The notes below the pieces were generated by a model. The model had not been told where the DNA came from. It ran no database searches and saw only the letters and a program-made list of their open reading frames with translations. From Puniceibacterium sp. IMCC21224 (lineage in GTDB: Bacteria; Pseudomonadota; Alphaproteobacteria; Rhodobacterales; Rhodobacteraceae), in NCBI RefSeq assembly GCF_001038505.1, contig NZ_LDPY01000001.1:1302001-1366000 (forward strand): DNA of 64,000 nucleotides, read 5' to 3'. Position numbers and translations under genes: made by a program. Each line of letters starts with the position of its first letter. The stretch's first letter is position 1. Below, piece after piece: positions 1 to 8,130 of the stretch.

Positions 1-1
1 G

Positions 2-439
2 GTCAGCGCGCCGGTGATCGCGGCTGAGCGGGGGGTCAACATCTCGACCACCAATCAGGCCAAGTCGGGCGCCTTCGACGGGTATATCAAGGTCACAGTG
101 GTCACTGACAAACGCGAACGGTCGATTGCCGGCACAGTGTTCAGCGATGGCAAGCCGCGGTTCATCCAGATCAAGGGCATCAACATCGACGCCGAGGTGG
201 GGGCGCATATGCTCTATACCACGAACGAGGATGTCCCCGGCATCATCGGTACGCTGGGAATGACCATGGGTGAGAACGGCGTGAACATCGCCAACTTTAC
301 CCTTGGCCGGTCGGCGGCCAAAGGAGAGGCGATTGCCCTGCTTTATGTCGACGACGTGGTGCCGAATGATGTGATCGGCAAGCTGCATGCGACAGGCATG
401 TTCCGCCAGATCAAACCGCTGGTGTTTGACGTCGCCTGA
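2..439 (+). CDS. serA: D-3-phosphoglycerate dehydrogenase, C-terminal part (5' end outside window)
   Basis: SerA oxidises 3-phosphoglycerate to 3-phosphohydroxypyruvate, the first step of serine synthesis, in the cytosol. Only about the last 145 residues are present, and the reading frame is open from base 2. The visible part holds the end of the intervening (ASB) domain, with KPRFIQIKGINIDAE, and then a complete ACT domain with TTNEDVPGIIGTLG and NGVNIANFTLGR. The GxxGxxG-type turn and the NIANF strand are typical of the serine-binding ACT domain of long PGDHs. It ends in VFDVA, as is usual for alphaproteobacterial SerA. The stop codon lies inside the first copy of a 14-bp tandem repeat. The catalytic and NAD-binding domains lie upstream and cannot be judged. 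Confidence 0.93.
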   Translation, partial: VSAPVIAAERGVNISTTNQAKSGAFDGYIKVTVVTDKRERSIAGTVFSDGKPRFIQIKGINIDAEVGAHMLYTTNEDVPGIIGTLGMTMGENGVNIANFTLGRSAAKGEAIALLYVDDVVPNDVIGKLHATGMFRQIKPLVFDVA

Positions 440-475
440 TTGACGGGGCCTGATTGACGGGGCCTGATTGACGGG
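434..475. repeat. Three perfect tandem copies of a 14-bp unit at the serA stop
   Basis: The unit GCCTGATTGACGGG occurs three times head to tail at 434-447, 448-461 and 462-475. The serA stop codon TGA (437-439) is inside the first copy, and each later copy repeats the same TGA. The array sits between the serA stop and the hairpin at 492-522. It looks like slippage-generated duplication of the serA 3' end. Copy number could differ between strains. Confidence 0.9.
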
Positions 476-491
476 GCTGTGAATGAGAATG

Positions 492-522
492 GGCGCCGCG
501 CTGATTGCGAGGCGCCTTTTTT
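492..522 (+). terminator. Rho-independent terminator between convergent serA and cydB
   Basis: GGCGCC (492-497) and GGCGCC (511-516) form a six-base-pair stem around a 13-base loop, followed by six T residues (517-522). It lies 50 bases after the serA stop and would end serA transcription. The lack of a U-run on the other strand argues against efficient use for cydB. Confidence 0.7.
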
Positions 523-538
523 CACGGGCGCCGCCGCC

Positions 539-1548
539 CTATTGGTAGCTGAGGGCCGTCGCCTTGCCGCGAAACACCGTATAGGCCAGTGCGGTATAGA
601 TCAGGATCATTGGCAACACGACGCAGGTGCCGGCCAGAATGATGATCAGACTTTCCGGCGCGCTCGCGGCCTCGTAGATGGTCAGCCGATCCGGCACCAC
701 GTAGGGGTAGAACGAATATGCCATCCCGGCAAAGCCAAGCACAAAGATCAGGATCGTCAGGACAAAGGGGACCCATGCGCCACGGTCGCCCTCGGCTGGC
801 AATCTGCGCAAGGACCACCAGAGCGCCGCGATCAGCAGCAGCGTCACGACTGGCATAGGGGCCAGCAGCGCCACGTCCGGCCACGTGAACCATTTGTCAA
901 AGATCCGCGCGCTCACAAGCGGCGAGGCCAGCGATACCGCGCCCATGCCCAGCACCACCCCCAGACGCCGCCGCGTGCCCAGTTGGCGGCCTTGCGCTGC
1001 AGCGCGCCTTCGGTCTTGAGGATCAGCCATGTTGCCCCGATGAACGAATACGCAACTGTCAGAAACACCGCTGTCAGCGTAGCAAAGCCGACGTGGAACA
1101 GCGTCCAGTCCAGCCCCATGATATACATGCCCAGCATCAGCCCCTGACACAGCGCGGTGATCAGGCTGCCTGTGAAAAACGCGTGGTTCCATAGCGGCTT
1201 CCAGCGTTCGGGAGCCTTGGCCCTGAATTCAAACGCCACGCCACGCAGAATCAACCCCATCAGCATCAGTGCCACCGGCAGATAAAGCGCGGTCAGAATG
1301 TCACCATGCGCAGCGGGAAATGCGACCAGAAGCAGGCCAATCGCCAGCACCAACCAGGTCTCGTTCGCGTCCCAGAACGGACCGATTGACGCGATCATCC
1401 GGTCCTTTTCCGCGTCATCCGCCAGGGGAAGCAGCACCCCCACGCCAAGGTCAAATCCATCCAGAACCACATAGATCAGGATGCTCAGCCCCATCAACGC
1501 GCCAAACACAAAAGGAAGCCAGACGTTCGGATCACCAAAGAGATACAT
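539..1548 (-). CDS. cydB: Cytochrome bd ubiquinol oxidase subunit II, interrupted by a frameshift
   Basis: CydB is the second membrane subunit of the bd-type quinol oxidase and pairs with CydA, encoded four bases upstream. The N-terminal part reads MYLFGDPNVWLPFVFGALMG and continues with typical helices (VVLDGFDLGVG, FWDANETWLVL). The homologous C-terminal part (GAVSLASPLVSARIFDKWF through the end, ALSYQ) is in another frame. The two frames meet around a run of five C (958-962; G on the coding strand). The span is 1010 bases; one extra base would give 1011 and an intact protein of 336 residues with WGVVLGMGAVS at the junction. It is either a real recent mutation or a sequencing error in a homopolymer. 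The start ATG is at 1546-1548. If the frameshift is real, the oxidase would be non-functional. Confidence 0.88.
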
Positions 1549-1552
1549 CGCG

Positions 1553-2941
1553 CTACTCCGCCACAGCCGAAGCTGCATTCGCCGTCGCCTGACCCGAGGC
1601 CGGGCGCTGCCCGACCTTTTCGCCGCGTGCGGCCTTTCGTGCCAGATAGAACAGCACACTGATATACGTGCCCAAGAGCAGGGCATAGATCGCAAGATAG
1701 GCGATCAGCGTGGTCAGCACCATGCTAGCCTCGACCGGGCCCACAGCCTGTTCGGTGGTCAGAACGCCACTGACCAGCCAGGGTTGCCGACCGATTTCGG
1801 TCGTGTACCAACCCGCCAGCGTGGCGACCCAGCCCGAACCGGCCATTGGCACCAGCGCCCAGAGCAATGGGCGGGGCAGTCCCTCGATCCCGCGCCCGCG
1901 CAGTGTCAGCGCAACCGCGACCCAGCTGATGAACAGCATCGCAAAGCCGGTGCCGACCATCACGCGAAAGCTAAAGAACAGCGGCGCGACGGGGGGATGC
2001 ATCACGGTGCCATCCGCGCTCACATAATCGTTTAACCCCGGCACGACGCCATCGGCGTGGTGGGTGAGGATCAGCGAGGCACCGTTCGGTACAGAAATCT
2101 CAAACCGGTTTTCGCGCGCGGCTTCGTCGGGAATGGCGAACAGCACCAGCGGCACGTTTGGCCCGGTGTCCCAGTTGGCCTCCATCGCGGCGATCTTTTG
2201 CGGCTGGTATTCCAGCGTGTTCAGACCGTGCATGTCGCCCGCCACGATCTGAATCGGGATCAGCGCGGCGGCCAGCCACAGCGCCGTCGTCAGCGCGGCC
2301 CGAACCGAGCGGCCATGATCCCCCAACAGCCAGCGAAAGGCGGAAAGCCCGGCAATCAGAAAGGCCACAGTCAAACCCGAGGCCAGCAGCATATGCGCCA
2401 GCCGGTAGGGCATCGACGGGTTGAACAGGATCGCCAGCCAGTCGATTGCGTGGGCCACGCCGTCGCGCATCTCGAACCCCACCGGGGTATGCATCCAGGA
2501 ATTCAGCACGATGATCCAGAACGCAGACATTGTCGTGCCAAAGGCGACCAGGAATGTGGCCAGCGTATGCAGCCAGCCCGGCACTCGGGAAAACCCGAAC
2601 AGCATGATGCCCAGGAACACCGCCTCAAGGAAAAAGGCGGTCAGCACCTCGTATGCCAGCAGCGGCCCCGCGATATTGCCGACGGTTTCCATGAAACCGG
2701 GCCAGTTGGTTCCGAACTGGAACGACATGGTAATGCCTGACACGACCCCCATGGCAAAGGTCAGGGCGAATACCTTGACCCAGAACCGATAGGCTTCCAT
2801 CCACTTGATGTCGTCGCTGGCGGCGTAGCGCAGCTTGAAAAACAGCAGCACCCATCCCAGCGCAATGGTGATGGTCGGGAACAGGATATGGAACGAAATA
2901 TTCGCGCCAAACTGGATTCGGGACAGGATAAGTGTGTCCAT
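1553..2941 (-). CDS. cydA: Cytochrome bd ubiquinol oxidase subunit I
   Basis: CydA carries the quinol site and haems b558, b595 and d, and reduces oxygen to water at the cytoplasmic membrane. The chosen start gives MDTLILSRIQFGANISFHI (462 residues), preceded by a GGAGG ribosome site on the coding strand; His18 matches the conserved N-terminal haem ligand. Family signatures visible are WMHTPVGFE, MHGLNTLEYQPQKIAA with the quinol-loop residues, and GWYTTEIGRQPWLVSG. The length fits the short-Q-loop (CioA/CydA) class. It is the first gene of a cydAB operon. No cydDC assembly genes or cydX-like small subunit were seen nearby. No FNR-type palindrome is obvious in the 256 bases before it. Confidence 0.95.
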   Translation of the reverse strand: MDTLILSRIQFGANISFHILFPTITIALGWVLLFFKLRYAASDDIKWMEAYRFWVKVFALTFAMGVVSGITMSFQFGTNWPGFMETVGNIAGPLLAYEVLTAFFLEAVFLGIMLFGFSRVPGWLHTLATFLVAFGTTMSAFWIIVLNSWMHTPVGFEMRDGVAHAIDWLAILFNPSMPYRLAHMLLASGLTVAFLIAGLSAFRWLLGDHGRSVRAALTTALWLAAALIPIQIVAGDMHGLNTLEYQPQKIAAMEANWDTGPNVPLVLFAIPDEAARENRFEISVPNGASLILTHHADGVVPGLNDYVSADGTVMHPPVAPLFFSFRVMVGTGFAMLFISWVAVALTLRGRGIEGLPRPLLWALVPMAGSGWVATLAGWYTTEIGRQPWLVSGVLTTEQAVGPVEASMVLTTLIAYLAIYALLLGTYISVLFYLARKAARGEKVGQRPASGQATANAASAVAE

Positions 2942-3197
2942 GAAGTCTGCCCTCCGGGCTTGTGGTACTGGTCTGCACTGCAAAGATAGGGAGTCGCAAG
3001 CCGTAGGCGACCCCCTGCGACAACAGGCGCAGGTTGCGCCTGTGCCGAGAACTTGACCGTTTGGTGACAATCCTAGCGCGAACATCGGTTCTGCGGTGTA
3101 AAAATGCGCATATGCATATTTTTTACCCGCAGGCGCAATAATTGGCGTTAGGCTTCCTGAACGTCACCAGAGACGTGGACACTAAGGGAGTTTTCAT

Positions 3198-3632
3198 ATG
3201 TCGGGTAAATTCGTCGTCGGATACGACGGCAGTGCAGCGGGCCGACGCGCGCTCGACTTTGCGCTGGACCGCGCAGAGACGCAGGGTGGCAGCGTTGTGC
3301 TGGCGCATGTGCTGGAATGGTCGCCCTATTCGTTCCTGACCCCGATGGAGCTGGAAGAGCGACACAAGCGCCGCGGAGAAGAGCTCGAGCGGGCCGAGAC
3401 CGCGATCATGGCACCCATTCGCGACAAGGTGGCCGAACGTGGCGTGCCGGTCGAGACGGTGATCAAATACGGTCACATCGCGGAAAAGCTGTGCGAGATC
3501 ACCAAAAGCGTGGGTGGAACGCAGATGGTCGTCGGCCGGGACGGCACCGGGGCGCTGGCGAGTCGTGTGTTCGGATCGGTCGCGGGCACATTGGTGCAGA
3601 TTGCGCCGGTGCCCTGCACCATCGTCCCATGA
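3198..3632 (+). CDS. Universal stress protein (UspA family, ATP-binding type)
   Basis: This is a single-domain cytosolic Usp of 144 residues. The first strand is FVVGYDGSAAGRRALDFAL. Near the end the sequence GRDGTGALASRVFGSVAG matches the G-2X-G-9X-G(S/T) nucleotide motif, which marks the ATP-binding (MJ0577-like) subclass rather than the non-binding UspA type. The gene has a purine-rich ribosome site (AGGGAG) and is followed 40 bases later by an AgcS symporter gene in the same direction, so they may be co-transcribed. The upstream region is shared with divergent cydA, whose energy-metabolism role fits redox or starvation control of Usp. That link is inference. Confidence 0.88.
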   Translation: MSGKFVVGYDGSAAGRRALDFALDRAETQGGSVVLAHVLEWSPYSFLTPMELEERHKRRGEELERAETAIMAPIRDKVAERGVPVETVIKYGHIAEKLCEITKSVGGTQMVVGRDGTGALASRVFGSVAGTLVQIAPVPCTIVP

Positions 3633-3672
3633 CCGCATAGGGCAACAAAAAACAACAGACAGGGATAGACAC

Positions 3673-5238
3673 ATGCAAACGATACCTCGCGCAGCGGTTG
3701 CTGCGACACAACGCGCGGCACTGGCTGCGGCAGCATTGGCGCTGGCCGCCGGGCAGGCCGGGGCGCAGTCGATTGACGATCAGGTGAATGCCATGTTCGC
3801 CTCGTCGACCGGCTGGTTCGTGAATTTCATCTTTAGCCCGTTCCCCGGAACATCGTTCCCGTGGATCGTTGGCTGGCTGGTCGTCGCGGCGACGGTTTTT
3901 ACACTCTACTTTGGTTTTGTGCAGTTTCGCTACTTCGGACATGCTATTTCGCTGGTCAAAGGCGACTATTCTGATCCCGATGACGCGGGCGAGGTCAGCC
4001 ATTTTCAGGCGCTGGCCACGGCGCTGTCGGGGACGGTGGGTCTGGGAAACATTGCGGGCGTCGCGGTGGCCATCGGCATTGGCGGACCCGGCGCAACCTT
4101 TTGGATGATCCTTTGTGGTCTGTTGGGCATGGCGTCCAAATTCACCGAATGTACGCTGGGCGTGAAATACCGCAACGAATATGCAGATGGCACCGTTTCG
4201 GGTGGCCCGATGTACTACCTGACCAAGGGGTTTGCCGAGCGCGGCACGCCGGGTGGCAAATTCCTTGCCGTGCTGTTTTCGATCTTCTGTATCCTTGGCG
4301 CGCTGGGCGGCGGCAACATGTTTCAGGCCAATCAGGCGCATGCGCAGCTGACCAACGTTCTGGGTGACTATCCGGGCTGGATCACTGGCGTGATCTTTGC
4401 TGGTATTGTGTTTGCCGTGATCATCGGCGGGCTCAAGTCCATCGCGCAGGTCACCGAAAAGGTGGTGCCGATCATGGGCGTGCTCTATGTCGGGACGGCG
4501 TTGATCATCATCCTGTTGAACTACGATCAGATCGGCTGGGCCTTTGGCCAGATCTTTGCCGGGGCCTTTACCGGACTGGGTGTTGCCGGCGGCTTTGTCG
4601 GGGCGCTGATCCAGGGCTTTAAACGGGCGGCGTTCTCGAACGAGGCGGGCGTTGGCTCTGCCGCGATTGCCCACTCGGCCGTGCGGACCAAGGAACCGAT
4701 CACCGAAGGCTTCGTGTCACTGCTGGAACCGCTGATCGACACGGTGGTGATCTGCACGATGACCGCGCTGGTCATCATCATCACCGGTCAGCTTGTGTCT
4801 GATCCCGAAACCGGCCTGTATCTGCTGAACGACGCCGGCACGGCGATCAAGACGGTGGGTGATACGTCCGGTGTGGCGCTGACCTCGGCGGCGTTCTCGG
4901 CCTCCTTCGGCGGGTTCAAGTACATCCTTGCGATTGCGGTCATCATGTTCGCCTTTTCCACGATGATCTCGTGGTCCTACTACGGGCTCAAGGCGTGGAC
5001 CTATCTGTTCGGTGAAGGCAAGACGACCGAACTGGTGTTCAAGGTGATCTTTTGCATCTTTGTCGTCATCGGCGCGGCGGCAAGTCTGGGACCGGTCATC
5101 GACTTTTCGGATGCGGCGATCTTTGCCATGGCGATCGTCAACATCACGGGCCTGTATTTCCTGATGCCCATCGTGATGAAAGAGCTGAAGAGCTATACGA
5201 CACGGTTGAAGGCGGGCGAGATCAAGAAGTTCGTCTGA
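3673..5238 (+). CDS. Sodium:alanine/glycine symporter (AgcS family)
   Basis: This inner-membrane symporter imports alanine or glycine with sodium. The 521-residue product has about 10-11 hydrophobic helices and AgcS hallmarks: ALSGTVGLGNIAGVAVAIGI in the first conserved loop, ECTLGVKYR, GGPMYYL, and FKRAAFSNEAGVGSAAIAH. Before the first helix there is an alanine-rich, signal-like stretch (about residues 12-32, ending GAQ). It could be a cleavable leader or an extra helix, which is seen in some alphaproteobacterial members. The ATG at 3673 was chosen because it follows the usp stop and begins this leader. A strong terminator follows at 5263-5293. The exact substrate cannot be read from sequence. 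Confidence 0.9.
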   Translation: MQTIPRAAVAATQRAALAAAALALAAGQAGAQSIDDQVNAMFASSTGWFVNFIFSPFPGTSFPWIVGWLVVAATVFTLYFGFVQFRYFGHAISLVKGDYSDPDDAGEVSHFQALATALSGTVGLGNIAGVAVAIGIGGPGATFWMILCGLLGMASKFTECTLGVKYRNEYADGTVSGGPMYYLTKGFAERGTPGGKFLAVLFSIFCILGALGGGNMFQANQAHAQLTNVLGDYPGWITGVIFAGIVFAVIIGGLKSIAQVTEKVVPIMGVLYVGTALIIILLNYDQIGWAFGQIFAGAFTGLGVAGGFVGALIQGFKRAAFSNEAGVGSAAIAHSAVRTKEPITEGFVSLLEPLIDTVVICTMTALVIIITGQLVSDPETGLYLLNDAGTAIKTVGDTSGVALTSAAFSASFGGFKYILAIAVIMFAFSTMISWSYYGLKAWTYLFGEGKTTELVFKVIFCIFVVIGAAASLGPVIDFSDAAIFAMAIVNITGLYFLMPIVMKELKSYTTRLKAGEIKKFV

Positions 5239-5262
5239 TCCGTCGCGATTCTGTTACACGTG

Positions 5263-5293
5263 AAAAGAGCCGGGAAATCCCGGCTCTTTTTTT
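5263..5293 (+). terminator. Strong rho-independent terminator after the AgcS symporter
   Basis: AAAAGAGCCGGG (5263-5274) pairs perfectly with CCCGGCTCTTTT (5279-5290) around a four-base loop, followed by more T. The symmetrical A and T flanks mean it can work in both directions, for the symporter from the left and the NCS2 permease from the right. Confidence 0.9.
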
Positions 5294-5337
5294 GTGCTTG
5301 CCCCGAGGGGTGTGACTGCGCATTTCCCGGTCGGGTG

Positions 5338-6693
5338 TTAGTCTAGATCTTCGGGCAGCAGCAGGTTCAGCACAATTGACAGAAACGCCGCTGGCAGCAG
5401 GCCACTGGTCAGCAGGATCTGCGCGGTCTTCGGCATGTGCTGCAGGGCGCCCGGCTCAAGCTGAAGACCAAGGCCGACCGATAGCGACACGGCAAAGATC
5501 ACCATGTTGCGGCGGTTCCAGTTCACGTCAGACAGCATCGACACGCCGGCGGCGCAGACCATACCGAACATCACGATCACACCACCGCCCAGCACGTTGA
5601 TCGGTACGGTCGACACGGCTGCGCCGACCTTGGGCACCAACCCGCAGAGGATCAGGAAAATGGCGCCGATGGTGACGACGTGGCGGCTCATCACGCCTGT
5701 CATCGAGATCAGTCCGACATTTTGCGAGAATGAGGTGTTGGGCAGACCGCCGCAGGTGCCGGCAATCGCGCTGCCCAGACCATCGGCAAAGGTCGCGCCG
5801 GTGATTTCCTCATCCGTCGCCTCGCGGCCTGCGCCGCCTTTGGTGATACCGGACACGTCACCGACCGTCTCGATCGCCGAGATAATCGCCATAAAGCACA
5901 TGCCAATGATGATGGCGGTGTTGAACTCGATCCCCCAGCGGAACGGATCGGGCAGGGCAAAAGACGACGCCCGGCCGATATTGGCAAAGCTGACCTGCCC
6001 AAAGGCCATAGAGACCAGATACCCCGCGACCAGACCCACAAGGATGGCCGCGACCGACAGCAGCCCCCTGCCAAAGAACTTGATCGCCAGCGTCACAACG
6101 ACAACGGTCAGCGCCGGGACCCAGAAGGCGAGCGTGCCGTATTCTGGGGTGCCGATCTTGGGGACACCACCGGCGGAATACTGGATGCCGACGCGGACCA
6201 GCGCCAGACCGATCATCAGCACGATCAGGCCGGTGACAAGCGGCGGCAGGGCAAACCGGATGCGCCCGATGAATGTTCCGATGACGGCGTGGAACAATCC
6301 GCCGATCATCACGCCAGTCATCAACCCGGCTAGACCGGCAGTGCCCTGTCCCGCCACGGCGGGGATCATGACCGGCAGAAAGGCAAAGCTGGTACCCTGA
6401 ACAATCGGCAGACGCGCGCCAACCGGTCCAAAGCCGATGCACTGAAACAGCGTCGCGATACCGGCAAAAAACATCGACATCTGGATCATGTAGGTCATAT
6501 CCGGAAAGCCGAGCGCCCCCTGATCCGAGCCAAAGCCAATTCCGGCTGCACCGCAGACGATGATCGCAGGGGTGACGTTGCTGGCGAACATCGCCAGAAC
6601 GTGCTGAATGCCGAGGGGTACGGCTTTGGCCAGTGGAGGCGTATAATTCGGATCGGCGAGCTGCGCCGGAGTCCCGAGGCTTGCGTCAGTCAT
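5338..6693 (-). CDS. NCS2-family purine (xanthine/urate) permease
   Basis: This nucleobase:cation symporter-2 family inner-membrane protein has 451 residues and about 12-14 helices. The N-terminus (QHVLAMFASNVTPAIIVCGA) is typical of the family. The NAT signature reads QNVGLISMTGV, matching [QEP]NxGxxxxT[RKG], and a preceding conserved acidic site is in IISAIETVGDVSGI. The neighbourhood (allA, allE, puuE-uraD, uraH) points to urate, xanthine or a related purine as substrate. It lies 65 bases downstream of allA in the same direction and probably ends the operon. The start ATG is preceded by AAAGGGA. Uracil transport is possible from the family alone but less likely here. Confidence 0.9.
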   Translation of the reverse strand: MTDASLGTPAQLADPNYTPPLAKAVPLGIQHVLAMFASNVTPAIIVCGAAGIGFGSDQGALGFPDMTYMIQMSMFFAGIATLFQCIGFGPVGARLPIVQGTSFAFLPVMIPAVAGQGTAGLAGLMTGVMIGGLFHAVIGTFIGRIRFALPPLVTGLIVLMIGLALVRVGIQYSAGGVPKIGTPEYGTLAFWVPALTVVVVTLAIKFFGRGLLSVAAILVGLVAGYLVSMAFGQVSFANIGRASSFALPDPFRWGIEFNTAIIIGMCFMAIISAIETVGDVSGITKGGAGREATDEEITGATFADGLGSAIAGTCGGLPNTSFSQNVGLISMTGVMSRHVVTIGAIFLILCGLVPKVGAAVSTVPINVLGGGVIVMFGMVCAAGVSMLSDVNWNRRNMVIFAVSLSVGLGLQLEPGALQHMPKTAQILLTSGLLPAAFLSIVLNLLLPEDLD

Positions 6694-6758
6694 TGGATAC
6701 TATCCCTTTCGTTGGTGTACGCCGCCTTCTTGCCGGGCGGTCGGATCTGGTTAAGGCG

Positions 6759-7256
6759 CTAGGCTCGCGCGTCTGTGTCGGTGATGGTGACTGGCTCTGT
6801 CAGCCGAAATTCTTCGAGGTTTGCGGTATCGCCGATGCGATCCACGACAGCAAAGAGGCCGGGTGCCGCAAGGGGCGTCAAGACGCCGTGCCATGTGCCG
6901 CGATGAAAATTTACGCCCTGGCCCGGATTCGCCAAAAATGCATGCAGCGGACCGGGTTTCGGGCCGGGCTCGGCCACAATCACCAGCCATGGATTGCAAT
7001 GCATCGGCACAAACGCTTGCGAGCCGTCTGGATGCCGCTCGACCAGATCACAGACATAGGGCAGGCTGCGCGGGGTGGCGTCAAACATTGACAGGCCTGC
7101 GCGCCCGTCAGGCCCGAAATCCAGCGTTGCGCGGTCATGATAGCGACCGCAGAAGCCAGCATTGATGATCTTGTCCGGCGCGCCGCGCACCTCAAGCACA
7201 TCGCCATATGGCGCAAATTCTTCGGTGGTGAGCGGGCGTACGGTGACTGCCTTCAT
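6759..7256 (-). CDS. allA: Ureidoglycolate lyase
   Basis: AllA splits ureidoglycolate to glyoxylate and urea, the last step of allantoin breakdown. The 165-residue cupin-fold protein begins MKAVTVRPLTTEEFAPYGDV and contains the conserved segments RHPDGSQAFVPM and VNFHRGTWHGVL, the family's active-site region. It follows allE after 37 bases. Its product urea implies a urease or urea export elsewhere. Length and motifs fit the family throughout. Confidence 0.93.
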   Translation of the reverse strand: MKAVTVRPLTTEEFAPYGDVLEVRGAPDKIINAGFCGRYHDRATLDFGPDGRAGLSMFDATPRSLPYVCDLVERHPDGSQAFVPMHCNPWLVIVAEPGPKPGPLHAFLANPGQGVNFHRGTWHGVLTPLAAPGLFAVVDRIGDTANLEEFRLTEPVTITDTDARA

Positions 7257-7293
7257 GCGGACACTGCCATCAGCGCGGCGGACAAGTGCAGGT

Positions 7294-8130
7294 TCACAGG
7301 CTTAGCCCCGGGTGGCGGTTGACGTCCTTGTACAGCAGATAGCGGAACGGCTCGTCCCCGGTGGCGATGCAGGCCTGCGGGCAGAACGCGCGCAGCCACA
7401 TGAAATCGCCGGGACCGACATCGACCCAATCGGTATTGAGCAGATAGCGCGCCGTGCCCTGCAACACGTAAAGCCCGTGCTCCATCACATGGGTTTCGGC
7501 AAAGGGAATGCGCCCGCCGGGCTGGAAGGTCACGATATTGGCGTGCATATCATGGCGCAGATCCAGCGGATCAATAAAGCGTTGTGTCGCCCATTTGCCA
7601 TCGCAATCGGGCATCGCGGCCATGGGCACATCGCTTTCATGCACCACGCGCGCTTCGGGCGTCTGGATGCCACGCACCGCCGCATAGCGTTTGCGAATCC
7701 AGTGGATGCCGCAGGGTTCATCCGACACATTCCAGATCGTCCAGACCGCGCTGGGCGGTAGATAGACATACGATCCGGCAATCAGATCGTGGGAATCCCG
7801 CCCCAGCGTCAGCCGCGCCGCGCCAGAGGCGACAAACAGCACGGTCTGTGCCTCCATATCCGGCTCGGGCTGATTGCTGCCGCCGCCGGGGGCCAGTTCG
7901 ATGGCATATTGCGCAAAGGTTTCGGCAAAGCCCGACAGGGGCCGCGCCAGGATCCAGGCCCGTGTCGACACCCATCCCGGCAGAAAACTGGTGACGATGT
8001 CACGCATGGTCCGGGCGGGGATCACCGCATAGGCGGTGGTAAAGATCGCCGCGCCCTCGGGGCTTTCGGATTGATCCGGTAACCCGCCGGGGGGAAAGGC
8101 ATAGCGGATTCGGGGGGCTTCGTGTTTCAC
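7294..8130 (-). CDS. allE: (S)-ureidoglycine aminohydrolase, bicupin
   Basis: AllE converts (S)-ureidoglycine to (S)-ureidoglycolate with release of ammonia and binds Mn2+ in its C-terminal cupin. The product of 278 residues has two cupin halves (about residues 60-120 and 185-265). The second carries ETHVMEHGLYVLQG, with the expected Glu/His/His/Gln metal set. The start is GTG at 8128-8130 and overlaps the puuE-uraD stop (GTGA), so translation is probably coupled. No allantoate amidohydrolase gene is present in the window, although its product is the substrate of this enzyme. Confidence 0.92.
   Translation of the reverse strand: MKHEAPRIRYAFPPGGLPDQSESPEGAAIFTTAYAVIPARTMRDIVTSFLPGWVSTRAWILARPLSGFAETFAQYAIELAPGGGSNQPEPDMEAQTVLFVASGAARLTLGRDSHDLIAGSYVYLPPSAVWTIWNVSDEPCGIHWIRKRYAAVRGIQTPEARVVHESDVPMAAMPDCDGKWATQRFIDPLDLRHDMHANIVTFQPGGRIPFAETHVMEHGLYVLQGTARYLLNTDWVDVGPGDFMWLRAFCPQACIATGDEPFRYLLYKDVNRHPGLSL

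Noticed and set aside
3046..3075. A possible FNR-type site (TTGA...ACAA) upstream of cydA
   Set aside because: Half-sites are too far apart (18 bases overall instead of 14) and do not match TTGAT-N4-ATCAA.
3499..4674. A 391-codon leftward frame opposite usp and the AgcS gene
   Set aside because: Antisense to a conserved transporter and spans two real genes.
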